Source: Salminus brasiliensis
Lineage: Eukaryota; Chordata; Actinopteri; Characiformes; Bryconidae
DNA: 64,000 bases
Reading direction: 5' to 3'
Assembly: GCF_030463535.1 (NCBI RefSeq)
Contig: NC_132878.1
Coordinates: 39,499,554-39,563,553 of the forward strand
A model generated the notes under the pieces. It was not told the origin of the DNA, did no database searches, and saw only the letters and a list, made by a program, of their open reading frames with translations. A program made the position numbers and the translations under genes. Of the stretch, positions 53,241-64,000 are shown one piece after another. Numbering within the stretch: the stretch's first letter is position 1; every line of letters begins with the position of its first letter.

Positions 53241-56200
53241 ATAACTGGTTGCCTTTTTAAAATTAAATTATGGACAAAATCATTTTTCAGATGCATTAGT
53301 ATATGTATAATAATAATATATAATATAATATATGTTTTTCTTCTGCTCTGATCAAACTATCAATAGAAAAGTGTGCCCTCCGGTGACTCAGGCAAGAATT
53401 ACTAGAAGGATCCGCAAAACCTTTAAGGAGTTTATTTTAGTATTTTCTGTTTTCCAGCTCACCAGTGGAACAGCCCACTTCATACTGAACCGATCCAGGT
53501 CTGCAATAAAACTTTTGTGGCAGCCTGCCTGCCGGGGGGCTAGCTGGACTCAGGGAACACTCAGTGTGAGCTGCTACCCTTCCCCCTTTCCTAAAAAGGA
53601 CAATTAACCAACTTTCAACCATTAAAACAACAGGTAGGCGTTTGCAGCCGCTCTGCTGGCTCTGAGACTTCTTTCAATCCCCCTTACAATAACACACTGA
53701 TAGATTTAGCAGGCCCACTTCTCAAATTAATAATTCTGTCCAATTTAGTGGAGCATATCACATCTGACCAATGGGTTTTACATATCCCCCTCCCCCCTCT
53801 TGTCACTCAGAATGTTGATCCAGTTTCCATGTCTTTCCTTTCTGCAGCAGCTGCATTTTTATTCATTGACAGTAGCTTATGGGATTTGCTACGGTAGGGA
53901 TAAAGTAAAAATGAAGTGTAAAATAAAAGTAAAGTTCACTGTATTTCCCAGTATAAGAAAATAGTCCATAATCTATGCATGTATTAAGATTTCTGTTAAT
54001 AAAACAATGACAATATCATTTTTAAGGCATTTTAAATATATCCCATTAAAATCTACATTTATATACATATCTATGTACCATGTCATAAATTTAGTATGCA
54101 AAGTAAATAGCTAATATAGGTGCGTTGTGCATGTTAATGATTTGCCTTTTTTAAGGTTAGTAATAATGCTGTTCTTCATAACTCTCACAAACAATGGCTC
54201 AATCGACACCTTATGGAAATGATTTTGTAGATTTTATGAAGCTCTTGATGAAACACACTTGTATAAGACCAGCTTCTTGTGTGGTATCGCTACCAGATGC
54301 AGTAAATGGGGACATATTTACTTGACACTAACTGTTGCGTGGTAAATTTTAAACTGTCAATTGTTGTTAATCATGCTCTGAGATTAGAGACAGGAACGAC
54401 AGAGGGAATTCTCCCAGCAAAGTGAAATCTCTTTTGCTCCATTAGACCCTATGTAATCCATGTTAATAGTTTTTCCCTGGCAGGTGGACCCATATCCAAT
54501 GAAGGCCCCTGGGTAATACCGCCAGCCTCCCAGGTGATGGTATGGTCTGATTTACTTCACTAAATGAATTAAATGAAATCATATAATACCTCAAGCGCTG
54601 CATTACCGAGGAATTTCCATATAGCAGCATGCGATACTCCCCGCTCACGGGTCGCCACAGAGTGGAAATGTATGGGCTCTGCTGAGGGGCCTGAAATAGG
54701 ACACTAGGCAGAGGTCCCATGGCAAACAACACATGCAGTTGCAGCAAACACTTTGGGACAGACTGTTGAACACTGGGGTTTCATTACAGCCCATTAGGCC
54801 TGTGAATAACTCAGTATGCTTGCTTCATTATGACAGCAAATGGCTATACACACACGCTTGCACATATAAATACATACACACATGTGCACACATACACATT
54901 TTGCCGTTTGAATAAAGGCCCTTAAACAGTTCTTGGTTTGAACACCTGGTGTAAAAAAAAAAAAAAACTTGGGGTCAGGAACATTACCAAAAGAAGATTC
55001 TTCTATGTGGTTCTTTTATGATTATACTTTTTTGGCACCTTTATTTTTAGGGTTGCATGATATTATGTTTATTAAAGGATATTGTGATATTCTGATAGTC
55101 TGTTGTAGTACTGGTATCACAATAATCTGTAATAGGCAAATAAGGTTTCTAACCAATGAGCAGTTATATATATATATATATTATTTATTGATTATTGATA
55201 GTTTGTAATATTTTATAAGGTGTATCTCAATCACTAAAGCGACTTAATCTCTGTCCACATCAAACAGTGCACAGCTGACCTGCAGCAGCTGTGAAATGCT
55301 CAACTGTTAAATGCATCAGTGACGGAACTCAGGTGGCCCAGGACGCTGAAGGGAAATTGTGTCCGATGTTTACACTTTTCTACATTCTTCTCTAAATTTG
55401 ATCCGTTTCTTCTTCCAGGTTTTAACTCCAATTTCCATCAGGGAGCAAGCCTTTTTCCTCATCTCCCGCTTGCCTGGTGAATTTGGCCAACACCATGGAC
55501 ATTTTGGCTGTTACTTTGTGGTCTCGTTAAAGGCTGAACTAGAAACGTGAGCTCCTTTGTTTCAGAAAAATGTGACCCCTCATCTTGTTCTTACCTCAGC
55601 TCAGTTTTAACAGGGAAAAACTGCTGCATGTGAATGAAACTATTGATTTCATGGGGTGCTTTCAGTTTGTCTTATGCTGATGATGTCGATTATGCAGGAA
55701 AATCATTGTTTATGTGTGTTACCCTCCCCATCTGTGTGTAATTGAACAGAATATACATTGGAGATACAATCTAAACTACCTGATTGCTACAAATTTTTGG
55801 CAAACATCCCACATGAGTTTGGAGTTTTGATTGTCCCATTACTTATGTTTGCAAACAATTATGTTGCATGCAAGAATGCAAATGAGCTGTCATCTTACAA
55901 CCTCCACCCTGGAATGCTGATATTAAGGTTAAATTATAGTTTCCTGTAATTTTCCGTTTCAGTGTAAAAGGAAGTCACCTGTACATTTACCTGCCATAAA
56001 GAGCCGGTATTGGAGATCAGCTGCAGTATCTGTTTACGTCCACTAAGAGTCAGCTTTCCTCCGTCACTGACATGACCAGTTGTTCTCAGGAGCAGCCCAC
56101 AAGGGAACCTGGCAATTTACTTCAAAACACCCTTTTAACAACAATCAGTCCACAATTAAAACCTCCACAGAATGACTGTTAGGACTGGAAGCAAATCATT

Positions 56201-57547
56201 TTGGTGATGAATGAACCATTTATCATAAATGATAGATAAACAGTGGAGCTCATGAATAAGCTCTTAAGTGATTAATGGAAAAAGGACAAACACGGTGCTT
56301 TAATGTTTCATCTGCAGATGTGAAAATAATAATAAAAAAACATAGCTGACTTGGATGCCAGTAAACATTTTGACCCTGAAGATGGATTCAGTGACAGCAT
56401 TTCTGGCATGCTTTTGTCAATGTTGCTGTTATTGTGGCCTCTTGAGGTTTCATTACCCTCTTAACTCTTGCTGTTTTCCAAGCAGGACAAACTACCGGCC
56501 TCTTGTGTGCCGTGCAATAAAGCCCTCCCCTGAAAACAGCAAAATAACCCAAACACCAAAACAAAGCCCTTATTTTTGGCAGCCTAATAGTTTATAATTG
56601 TGTGTTTTAATGGAGTTGAGAAAAGGGAGGAGGGCCGGTGTAGGCGGCCGCTTGTGATGTGACGGGTCGCTTAGAGCTTGTGAGAAAGGAAGCACCAGGA
56701 AGATCAATACATCCTCTGCGTCGATTTCCAGCAGAGTGTGACGTGCGTGTGGGGAAACAAGCTGCGCTGAAGATACTTTCCTTATTATGGATTTGACATG
56801 AACTTGGCCCCTGGCCCTGGGGAATGTGATGAATGCATTATTTGATCTTCCTGCCTTTGTTCACCTCGCTGGGGCGTCAGCAAGCAGTCGTTTGGCAGTG
56901 CCACACACACCACAGAGCCGCAAGCACAGAGCTTTTTTCACCAGCAGAGCTCAGGTCCAGGCTTTTGATGACCTGTACTAATGACTGAGATAATTGAAGT
57001 GCTCTCTTTAAGCCCATTTTCTCCACTGAGACACTGAGAGTTGAATTCTAGGCACATAAGAGCAGACGGCAGAACACTTGATGTGTTGACGCACAAGGCC
57101 CAGGCGCCAGTGAGCGCTTTAACAGCTGCTTGATGAGCGCCTAGACGTCTTATCTGTTCCAGGATTCTCGCTGAAAGAGGAAGTGAGTAAATGCTTGTGT
57201 GTGTGTGCTTCTAAAAATAACACCATTTACAATAAGGATAAAAGAGGCCAACAACCAGCTGATGACGTCGATGTGAATTTATTGCATTTTATTCAGTATG
57301 TGGAACAGCAGTCTAATGAAGTTAGTCAAAATGTGTTGATGTACAGTAGCTGATATAGTGCAGTTTGATGAGATGTGTATATTAGGGAATTACATATGCT
57401 ATATGAAAAAGTTAGTTAGTTAGTTATTCTTCATATTGTGTCAATATTTCAGGATGAACGGATCCATAGAAATTCACCAAAATAAGCAAAATATGTAGTT
57501 TATATTGTTTATATTAGTTTATATTGACTTTCATTGCAGACTTTTCC
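53241..57547. other. Gene desert with higher-complexity blocks
   Basis: No exon recognised. Low-complexity: (CA)-rich at 54845-54900, poly-A at 54950-54966, (TA)n at 55166-55182. Non-repetitive, higher-GC blocks at 54370-54790 and 56600-57180 stand out from the AT-rich background and could be conserved regulatory elements. Confidence 0.4.
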
Positions 57548-57689
57548 CTTAAACCCCTTAACACGCCAAGGCTTACCACATACTACGCTGTATTATTCAG
57601 TATCTACAGAGACTTCTGTACAAACTGGTGCTAGGCTATTCTTTGCTAATACAAGTATATAAGCCTATAGGCTCTTTAAGGGGTTAAAG
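57548..57689. mobile_element. CCCCTTAA-ended TIR element (uninterrupted copy)
   Basis: Starts TTAAACCCCTTAACACGCCAAGGCTTACCACATACTACGCTGTATTATTCAGTA and ends GCTCTTTAAGGGGTTAAAG; the ends are inverted repeats. About 142 bp, non-coding. It serves as the empty-site relative of the SINE-interrupted copy at 31733-32095. Confidence 0.75.
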
Positions 57690-60000
57690 TTACTCTTGTG
57701 AGGCAGAGCAGCAGTAGTAATATATTATACACTATATTAGGCAATTATTTCAAGCTAATTCAAGTGTTCACACCTAAAAGAGTCAACTTTAAACCTGTAT
57801 TTGGACATGGATCAGTCCTCAATCCTTTTTTGAAGTAAATTGGCTCTCAGGGCTCAAACTCTGTAGTCCCCTTAATAATAGCACTATGGCTCCCTTTAGA
57901 GAAAGCGCTGAGGAGGTGGGCTGTTTGAGCCGGTGTGCTGAATGTTGAACTGAAGCGGGTCTTGCTGTGATCCAGCACTCTGTGTGCTTCACTTGAGCTC
58001 AATGCCTCAAAACACAAATGTTAGAGCAGCTGCTCAATGTAGTGTGCAGCTGAAGTTCAGCGCTGCTCTCTCACATCCCTGACGACCTGTTGGTCCTGAA
58101 CCTGAACCGTCACTTGCGGAAATACTCCATGTTCTTTAAGAATGAAACACTAAGATACGAGGCAAGGGAAAACGCAATGCACGCAGTAGCCAGCCGTGAT
58201 AATGCCACCACTTTCAACCTATTAATATTTGTGCAAATTTGATCTTGTGTGGAATGGGTTTGAGAATATTCATTAGAATTAGGATTACAGAAAGTCATTT
58301 CTGGGGAGAACAATTGAAGGACTTGGTGATCCTGAAACATTTGAATCAATATCACATTTATAACTTTAGTGCAACAAGACTTTATTGAATGTCATTTATT
58401 ATTGGTCCATTCTATATAGGCTGTTCACACAATGTGACCTAATGGTATTAAAAACACACACACGATAAACCCAACATATTTTTTACATAATATTAATTTC
58501 TGTGTTTTCTTATTTCAGGCTTTGGAAGACCAGTGGCCATATGATGCATTCTTTCTGGTCGTAATTAAAGTTTGGCTGGTGGCTGGTTAGCATGTCCCAA
58601 CTACTGTGTCTATGACCTTTCAATTTTTTTTTTACATGCTGAGAAATTATTTTGCTGTAACATTATTTGGCTAATATAAGGCTTCATCCATCCACATATT
58701 GTGCAAGAAAAGTAGCCAAAACCTTCTTTCTTGGAGATTTCTAACATAAATTCTATACAAAGTACACATACAATCTTTTCCTGTCCTTACCGAGCGTGTA
58801 CCGGATGAACTACTCGGCCTTTTCCCAATCAGCTCATACTTGATGGAAATGTACTTGCTCCTGCCCTGCTTGCTCCCTCCCAGTGGAGAATGGTCAGATT
58901 TCATTTCCTTGTCATGGAGAGGCCTCAGTGCAGGGTCTTGGCCATCCCTGTAACCGCTCATCTGGCTTTCTGACGTCCTGATGCGGTTTCCTCCTCCACT
59001 GTTTGTGACAGCATCGCCGACTGCGTGGCCTGTATTCTTGTCCTAATAAATCACTCAAAACTCCAGCCTGCCATGAATGTGAGTGGACTTTGCTCCTTAC
59101 AAAAAAAACAACAACAACAAAACCACAGAGCATGACCCCAACAGCCAGCTGGTCAGCATGCCACATGGGTGCATCTTGCTGCCTTGCTTCCACAGCCATG
59201 TGCAAACCACTAACTATTCCAGATTCAGGGCAGTACGGACCCGGGTCCTCTTTTTATTGCCTGCTCCTCCGGCCCACTGGACAAGTCATCAACAATCAAC
59301 CACTTGGACATCTGACATAAAACAAGATAATCACATATTCTGGTCAACAGGCCATTCAAGCTAAAAGGAAAAATAGGTCGGTCATAATGGCAGGTCATAA
59401 GTCAGCCCTCTTCCAGCGAATTCTTGAGAGTGTAGTAAATTTCTGCTCCTTTTTTTTTTTGTTTCAAGCTTTTTTCCCTTTACTCAAAGATCCATTACAG
59501 GACAGTGAATTTGGGCCTGGGGTTGAGTGATCTCAAATGCCTCCTTATGGATAGCCCCCTTGCAGAGCTCCATAGAACAGGATGCAGGACATCTTCAGGC
59601 ACAAAGCTTGAGCCTGATGTCACATACAGCTTAATACAAAAAACAGGACAAACACATTAAAACTACAAAGTACACATTTCATTTCGTCCCAAAATAAAAG
59701 GATCTGAAGGATTTATGGTGTGTGGAAAAGAAGAGGGATTTCAAACTGGGATAAGTGGAAGCATTCAAACAGAGCACTCTAATTAAGCTACCAAAACGAC
59801 ATGTATTCCCCAGTGTTTAGTACTATGTTGTCATGCTTTTTTATTTGACATTTGAAAAGAAGAATGGCATGTCTTGACATAACAATGATGTGCAAATGTG
59901 TTATTCTACCTAAGCAGTTCCCTTTTATAATAAAGAGGAATTTATTAAAAACAAGCATTCGAAGGCTAATCAAGGACAGCACTATAACATCATAAGTAGT
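57690..60000. other. Intergenic region; one unusual higher-GC block
   Basis: No recognised gene. At 58780-59070 the sequence is GC-richer, non-repetitive and has a minus-strand open frame (58961-58671, containing SKQGRSKYISIKYELIGKRP) with no family match that I recognise. Confidence 0.4.
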
Positions 60001-60009
60001 GCATGTGCT

Positions 60010-60190
60010 GCACAGCTCAAGGGTTGTGAGTTCTTCCTTTGCTCCCATCACATCACTTCCTTTGCTCTCACCGTCTATGAGGTGCTTGGTGTTTTCTCCT
60101 TGTGTCCATGTGGATTTTGTCTGGGTGCTCTGGTTTTCCTCCCACCAACACACAATTGCCCTGACCAGGAAGATGCGAATAAGAAGATGA
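60010..60190 (-). mobile_element. Dispersed retroposon relic (tRNA-type leader family)
   Basis: GTTTTCTCCTTGTGTCCATGTGGATTTTGTCTGGGTGCTCTGGTTTTCCTCCCACCAAC is a decayed form of the very common teleost block TTCTCCCCGTGT...GGGTGCTCCGGTTTCCTCCCAC that follows a tRNA-like head (plus-strand orientation appears to be head to tail, left to right). Strand assignment is uncertain. Confidence 0.5.
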
Positions 60191-60884
60191 ATGAATGAAC
60201 CATCTAACCAGAGGTGGGTAGAGTGAAAACCATTAAAAAACAACAACTTGAGTACAAGTCACATAGTATAAGGTCAATAAAACCTAATAAAACTCAACAT
60301 ATGAACTTTCTGCACATCCAGCATTTATCAGCACATTTTACAAATCCTAAAATGTTGCAATTTACTCATTGGATTAAGCGAAGAAAAATTCTAATAGCTC
60401 TAATAATCCAAACAAATAAAATGAGTTCAACAGCAACTTTTGATGAAGTACAGTCCCATTCTCAGTTCTAAGTAAAAATGGTACCTTATGATTTGATGAT
60501 GATGATGAGTTTTAGACAAAAAGTTTAGGCAATGTTTTTTGTACCTATGCTGGTGTATTTTGTTCACATTTACCAGTTCAGTTTGTATTGCTAATGTGAA
60601 AGTAAATTGTTGTGTCCATCCTCTAAACATATTTGGATTAGATATGTGTAGATATGATTGTATAAACTAGTAGAATCATCTGAAATGGGTGAATCTGTTT
60701 GTAGCTAATTGAGTAATCAGTTCATTATTTATTACATGTTCATGTAAGGCTTTTATTTCTGAATGTTTGTAACACAGAACAGAAGTTAATGTGGTTTACA
60801 TGTAAGCAGTAAGCAGTATATCTATTCATAACATACACTGAGGTTATTCATTATTCATATCATTGCTGTCAGACAAAAGCCTTA

Positions 60885-61040
60885 TCTCCAAATTGGCAAT
60901 TTTACAGGAAGCGAAAACAACCTTCTTACCTTTCAATGTAAGTCAATGTACATAGCTTTTATTCAAAGTTACTTTGGAGCATTTCTATTAGTCCATTCAT
61001 CATTGGTCCATTAAATTCTGACAAGATATGCAGAACAACT
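60885..61040 (+). repeat. Dispersed repeat (ATGTATCTCCAAAAT family)
   Basis: CTTATCTCCAAATTGGCAATTTTACAGGAAGCG...CTTACCTTTCAATGTAAGTCAATGTA...AGCATTTCTATTAGTCCATTCATCATTGGTCCA. Fourth copy of the family in the window. Confidence 0.6.
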
Positions 61041-63065
61041 GCCAGATTCACATTATTTTAAAAAGTGAAATACGGTTAATGTATTATTCTTATTAGAGCA
61101 GCATTTTATTAGAGCATTATTAATGTATTATAACAATTGAATTAACTTTGAAAGTCTACATTTCAATCATATTGATCTTGGTCCATTCTGGTGGTATGGA
61201 AGCAAAATTTTAAAAAAAATGTCCAAATACTTTATGTTGCTGTTACGTTTTGAGTTAGTGGTACGCAGTTCAGGTTAGGTTAATTACATTAATTACATTC
61301 ATTTATTACACAGAGTGATGTTAATAAACAGTTTAGAAATGACATCCACTGACGACATTTGCAACATCATTGCTTTTCTAAATTATTTACATATCCTGCA
61401 GCTAAAATGCACAATATGTAGTGGTGGAGTGTAATTATTGGTATGGAGTTATATATATTACTGTATTTGTGAACTGTGATTTGAAGATATATGTCAGATA
61501 TGACATGTAAATTTATGGCAAAAAGTAATTTACATGAGTAAGGAGTGACCAGTAAAAATGGTCCCAAAAATTTGTAGTAGTGGTAGTGTCAGTGGAACTG
61601 CTAAATTGCACAACGTGCATGGAATAATAAAGAAAGTATTATGTAAAAAGTAAAGTATAAATGTAAATCTGACTGAAAATAAACTTTTAGAATGGCCCTC
61701 TCCTCTCTCATTCTTGACCTCAACCCTATCAGAAATATGTGGGCCAAATTAACAAATGTAATAAAATTTTGCAGAGAATATTAATCAAATATATAATTAT
61801 TGAAATATTGAAATTTAATTGAAATTGAATTCCACCAATTCCAAGTTTGTTGATGGCTATGTAAAGCATCTGGTCAAGGTACAACTTGCTAAGGGACATT
61901 TAACCAAATATAAGGTGTGCAGTATGTATATGTTGACCCTGTATCTTAATTTTGACCCTGGTTTTGTAATTGTATAACTGAAAATATTTGCACCATTTTT
62001 TTCTGTTAAAGATGTGTGTTGTAACAGTTCAGAGAAATCATTGAAAGCCTATTATTGCCTTGATATTTATCCAAGTGTATGTAAAATTTAAGCATTAAAC
62101 ATTTAAGCCATGTTAGATACATGTCTAATATTAACTGCCCCTATTAACTGGATAGACAGTATTTCAAAGACATACATTTCTTTTCACATGTCTACATTGG
62201 TTCTGATGTGATTCATTTAATTCTTTTCTTGGTAGTTTGTAATTTTCTGTTGGTTAGTAACATTGGGTGTTCTGTTATCGGCTGCAAAGCTTCATTTGAA
62301 AGCAATAATTAGTGTTTGTCCCCTAGTTTCCACTAAGAAACCAAGTTTTGTATAAATTATGGCTACAAATAAAATATGGGGTTAATAACAATATTGACAT
62401 AATAAATATGAGTCTGCAGTGATTATTTTGTAGCAGTGGATTGTGCAGCCAGGAACCTTATGAAATTATAAGGTCGTTATTTTTTTCTAGTTTGGCTAAG
62501 TCTATCTAGCTTGGCACAGTTAGTTACTTCCAGCGCTCATTGCAGCATTGTCAGTTGCTTCTGTTGGCCAAGCTTGTCACATTGCTTGTCATAATGCAGC
62601 TCAAATTAATAGGTTGCAAATGCCAACTGACACAAAATTCACATCCAGTAGTAGCCAATGACATCTCCAGGCTACAATCAACAATACAATATCAAGAGTA
62701 CACAATTGGAAATACTCAGAAAAGGACAGGCTCATATTTTTTTTTACTTAACTACATAACCCATTAAGTATTTATATATGGCAATTCCCTCTGAGGGGGC
62801 TGACTTTAAGTGCACAGAAGAATATGTCAAATGTTTGACCAAATCTGAACTGTTTCAGTAGACTGTGTGAAATAGTCCTTCGCAAGAATAACAAATCGGC
62901 CTCAGTTTCACAGACCCCTCTCCCTCAGTTACAACAGAGGACCCAAAAGTCAGAAAAGGAGGGAAATCATGAGTAATTAGCACTTTTGTCAGTTTGCAGG
63001 AAACAAAGTATCAGTTTCATGGCCCTTACATTTGCCCGCCACCTGTTGGACATGATAATTAAATA
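61041..63065. other. AT-rich intergenic DNA, nothing recognised
   Basis: Strongly AT-rich, with no open frame above background and no clear repeat. Confidence 0.5.
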
Positions 63066-63074
63066 AATTAGCCA

Positions 63075-63075
63075 G

Positions 63076-63107
<32 letters not shown>

Positions 63108-63137
63108 AGAGAGAGAGAGCGAGAGAGCGAGAGAGAA
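63075..63137. repeat. (GT)n(GA)n microsatellite
   Basis: TGTG tract followed by GAGAGAGA with GAGC interruptions, same type as 37495-37540. Confidence 0.9.
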
Positions 63138-63184
63138 CAGGAGGAGTCTAGTCATATTTATATCAACAATGTCTGACAAAACTG

Positions 63185-63480
63185 TCTAATTATCCCCCCT
63201 GGCCCCAGCTCATCTTACAACTCACAGCCAATTTGCCATTTGCCCTCCTGTCCCGGGGCCAAGCTGCACAGCCGTGCGTCTTTAAGCACATGCTAATGAC
63301 AGCTCTTTCAAACCCCGAACTTTATAATTGTAAGGGGTGACTTACATACATATGGCATTAGTCCACATTGCTAATAAAGGAGGGTCAAGGGGAGGTTCAC
63401 TAGAATCATCACAACGCATGTGGGCTCAGTAAGTCTCCAACTGAGAACACTGAGGGGTCATTTAGTTTCTTGTTTGCCAT
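63185..63480. promoter_or_regulatory. Candidate conserved non-coding block
   Basis: A non-repetitive stretch with GGCCCCAGCTCATC, GCACATGCTAATGACAGCTC, TTTATAATTG and CATATGGCATTAGTCC: a mix of homeodomain-like TAAT cores and E-box-like CANNTG sites in otherwise bland DNA. Suggestive only. Confidence 0.25.
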
Positions 63481-63689
63481 GATTAAAAAAGGACAGACAA
63501 TAGGTCTTAATCTGCAATAAAGTGGTTCACTGGCTGAGCATCACGTTTGTACGATTTCCCACTTATAACTTGCCATTGTAACCAAAACTCATATCTCCTA
63601 AAAAAAGACATGCTCAATGAATAAATAGAAAAGTCTTATTCTATTGGTCTTGTAAAATGTATTTGCAAAAAAAGAAGATTCTTTGCTAG

Positions 63690-63900
63690 AACTTAACATT
63701 AGTAATGGCACCAAATTTTCACCGCTGTCCAATGAAAACATGTATCTCCATTGTATCTCCAGTGTTTGAACCCTGTAGCTGCTCTGTACACTGTGTAAAT
63801 CATTCTGAATGAATAGACATGCTCTAAATAACCTTGCATAAACTCTTATTCTACATTGACTCCCATTTACAGTTAAGAACATGTTTGCCTTCTTCTACTT
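63690..63900 (-). repeat. Dispersed repeat (ATGTATCTCCAAAAT family)
   Basis: CCAATGAAAACATGTATCTCC...GCTGCTCTGTACACTGTGTAAAT...GAATGAATAGACATGCTCTAAA...TTGACTCCCATTTACAGTTAAGAACATG matches 23640-23960 block by block, in the same orientation. Confidence 0.65.
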
Positions 63901-64000
63901 GTTTTTGATTGGACAGTGACAATTTACATTTACATTTTGTTAGGCATAGTAGGCTGAGATAGCATGTAAAGTCAACTGTATCTGGGGGAAAACGTATTAA

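Noticed and set aside
53437..53622. Small minus-strand ORF at a non-repetitive stretch
   Set aside because: No recognisable homology, no splice context, and length within chance expectation.

Overview
The window is animal nuclear DNA, almost certainly from a ray-finned (teleost) fish. Three vertebrate genes can be read exon by exon with GT-AG introns and preserved frame. The DNA between them holds typical teleost repeats: Tc1-like transposon relics, L2-type LINE ends, tRNA-derived SINEs, small terminal-inverted-repeat elements, and TAGC-rich and (TA)n tracts. The repeats look like those of otophysan fishes (characins, catfishes and relatives), but that is an impression from memory.

Layout. 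(1) 1-12212, minus strand: mia3 (TANGO1), the ER exit-site receptor that loads collagen and other bulky cargo into COPII carriers. 23 coding exons of the long form give 1691 codons; the last C-terminal exons lie left of the window. An extra first exon at 6242-6331 explains the short, SH3-less isoform (TANGO1S). (2) 12213-14972: divergent intergenic region with a LINE inserted into a small DNA transposon. (3) 14973-19431, plus strand: taf1a, a subunit of the RNA polymerase I factor SL1; ten coding exons, 446 residues, complete. (4) 19432-25200: taf1a 3' flank and repeat relics, including a long inverted repeat. (5) 26647-36414, plus strand: dusp10 (MKP-5), a dual-specificity MAP kinase phosphatase; three coding exons, 478 residues, complete, with a probable 5' untranslated exon near 25.3-25.76 kb. 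(6) 36415-64000: probable dusp10 3' UTR, then a gene desert with decayed transposons and a few non-repetitive, higher-GC blocks that could be distal regulatory elements.

The genes do not form one pathway. Their neighbourhood matches the human 1q41 block from memory (DUSP10 - HHIPL2 - TAF1A - MIA3, with TAF1A and MIA3 head to head); no hhipl2 was seen between taf1a and dusp10.

I found no clearly new biological system. The best points for follow-up are: a GC-AG intron and a 22-nt microexon in mia3; TGACGTG (unfolded-protein-response type) motifs at both mia3 promoters; an in-frame 48/48/51/51-residue tandem repeat in the TANGO1 lumenal domain; a ~140-bp-arm inverted repeat; and a SINE insertion whose empty site survives in a paralogous repeat 26 kb away.
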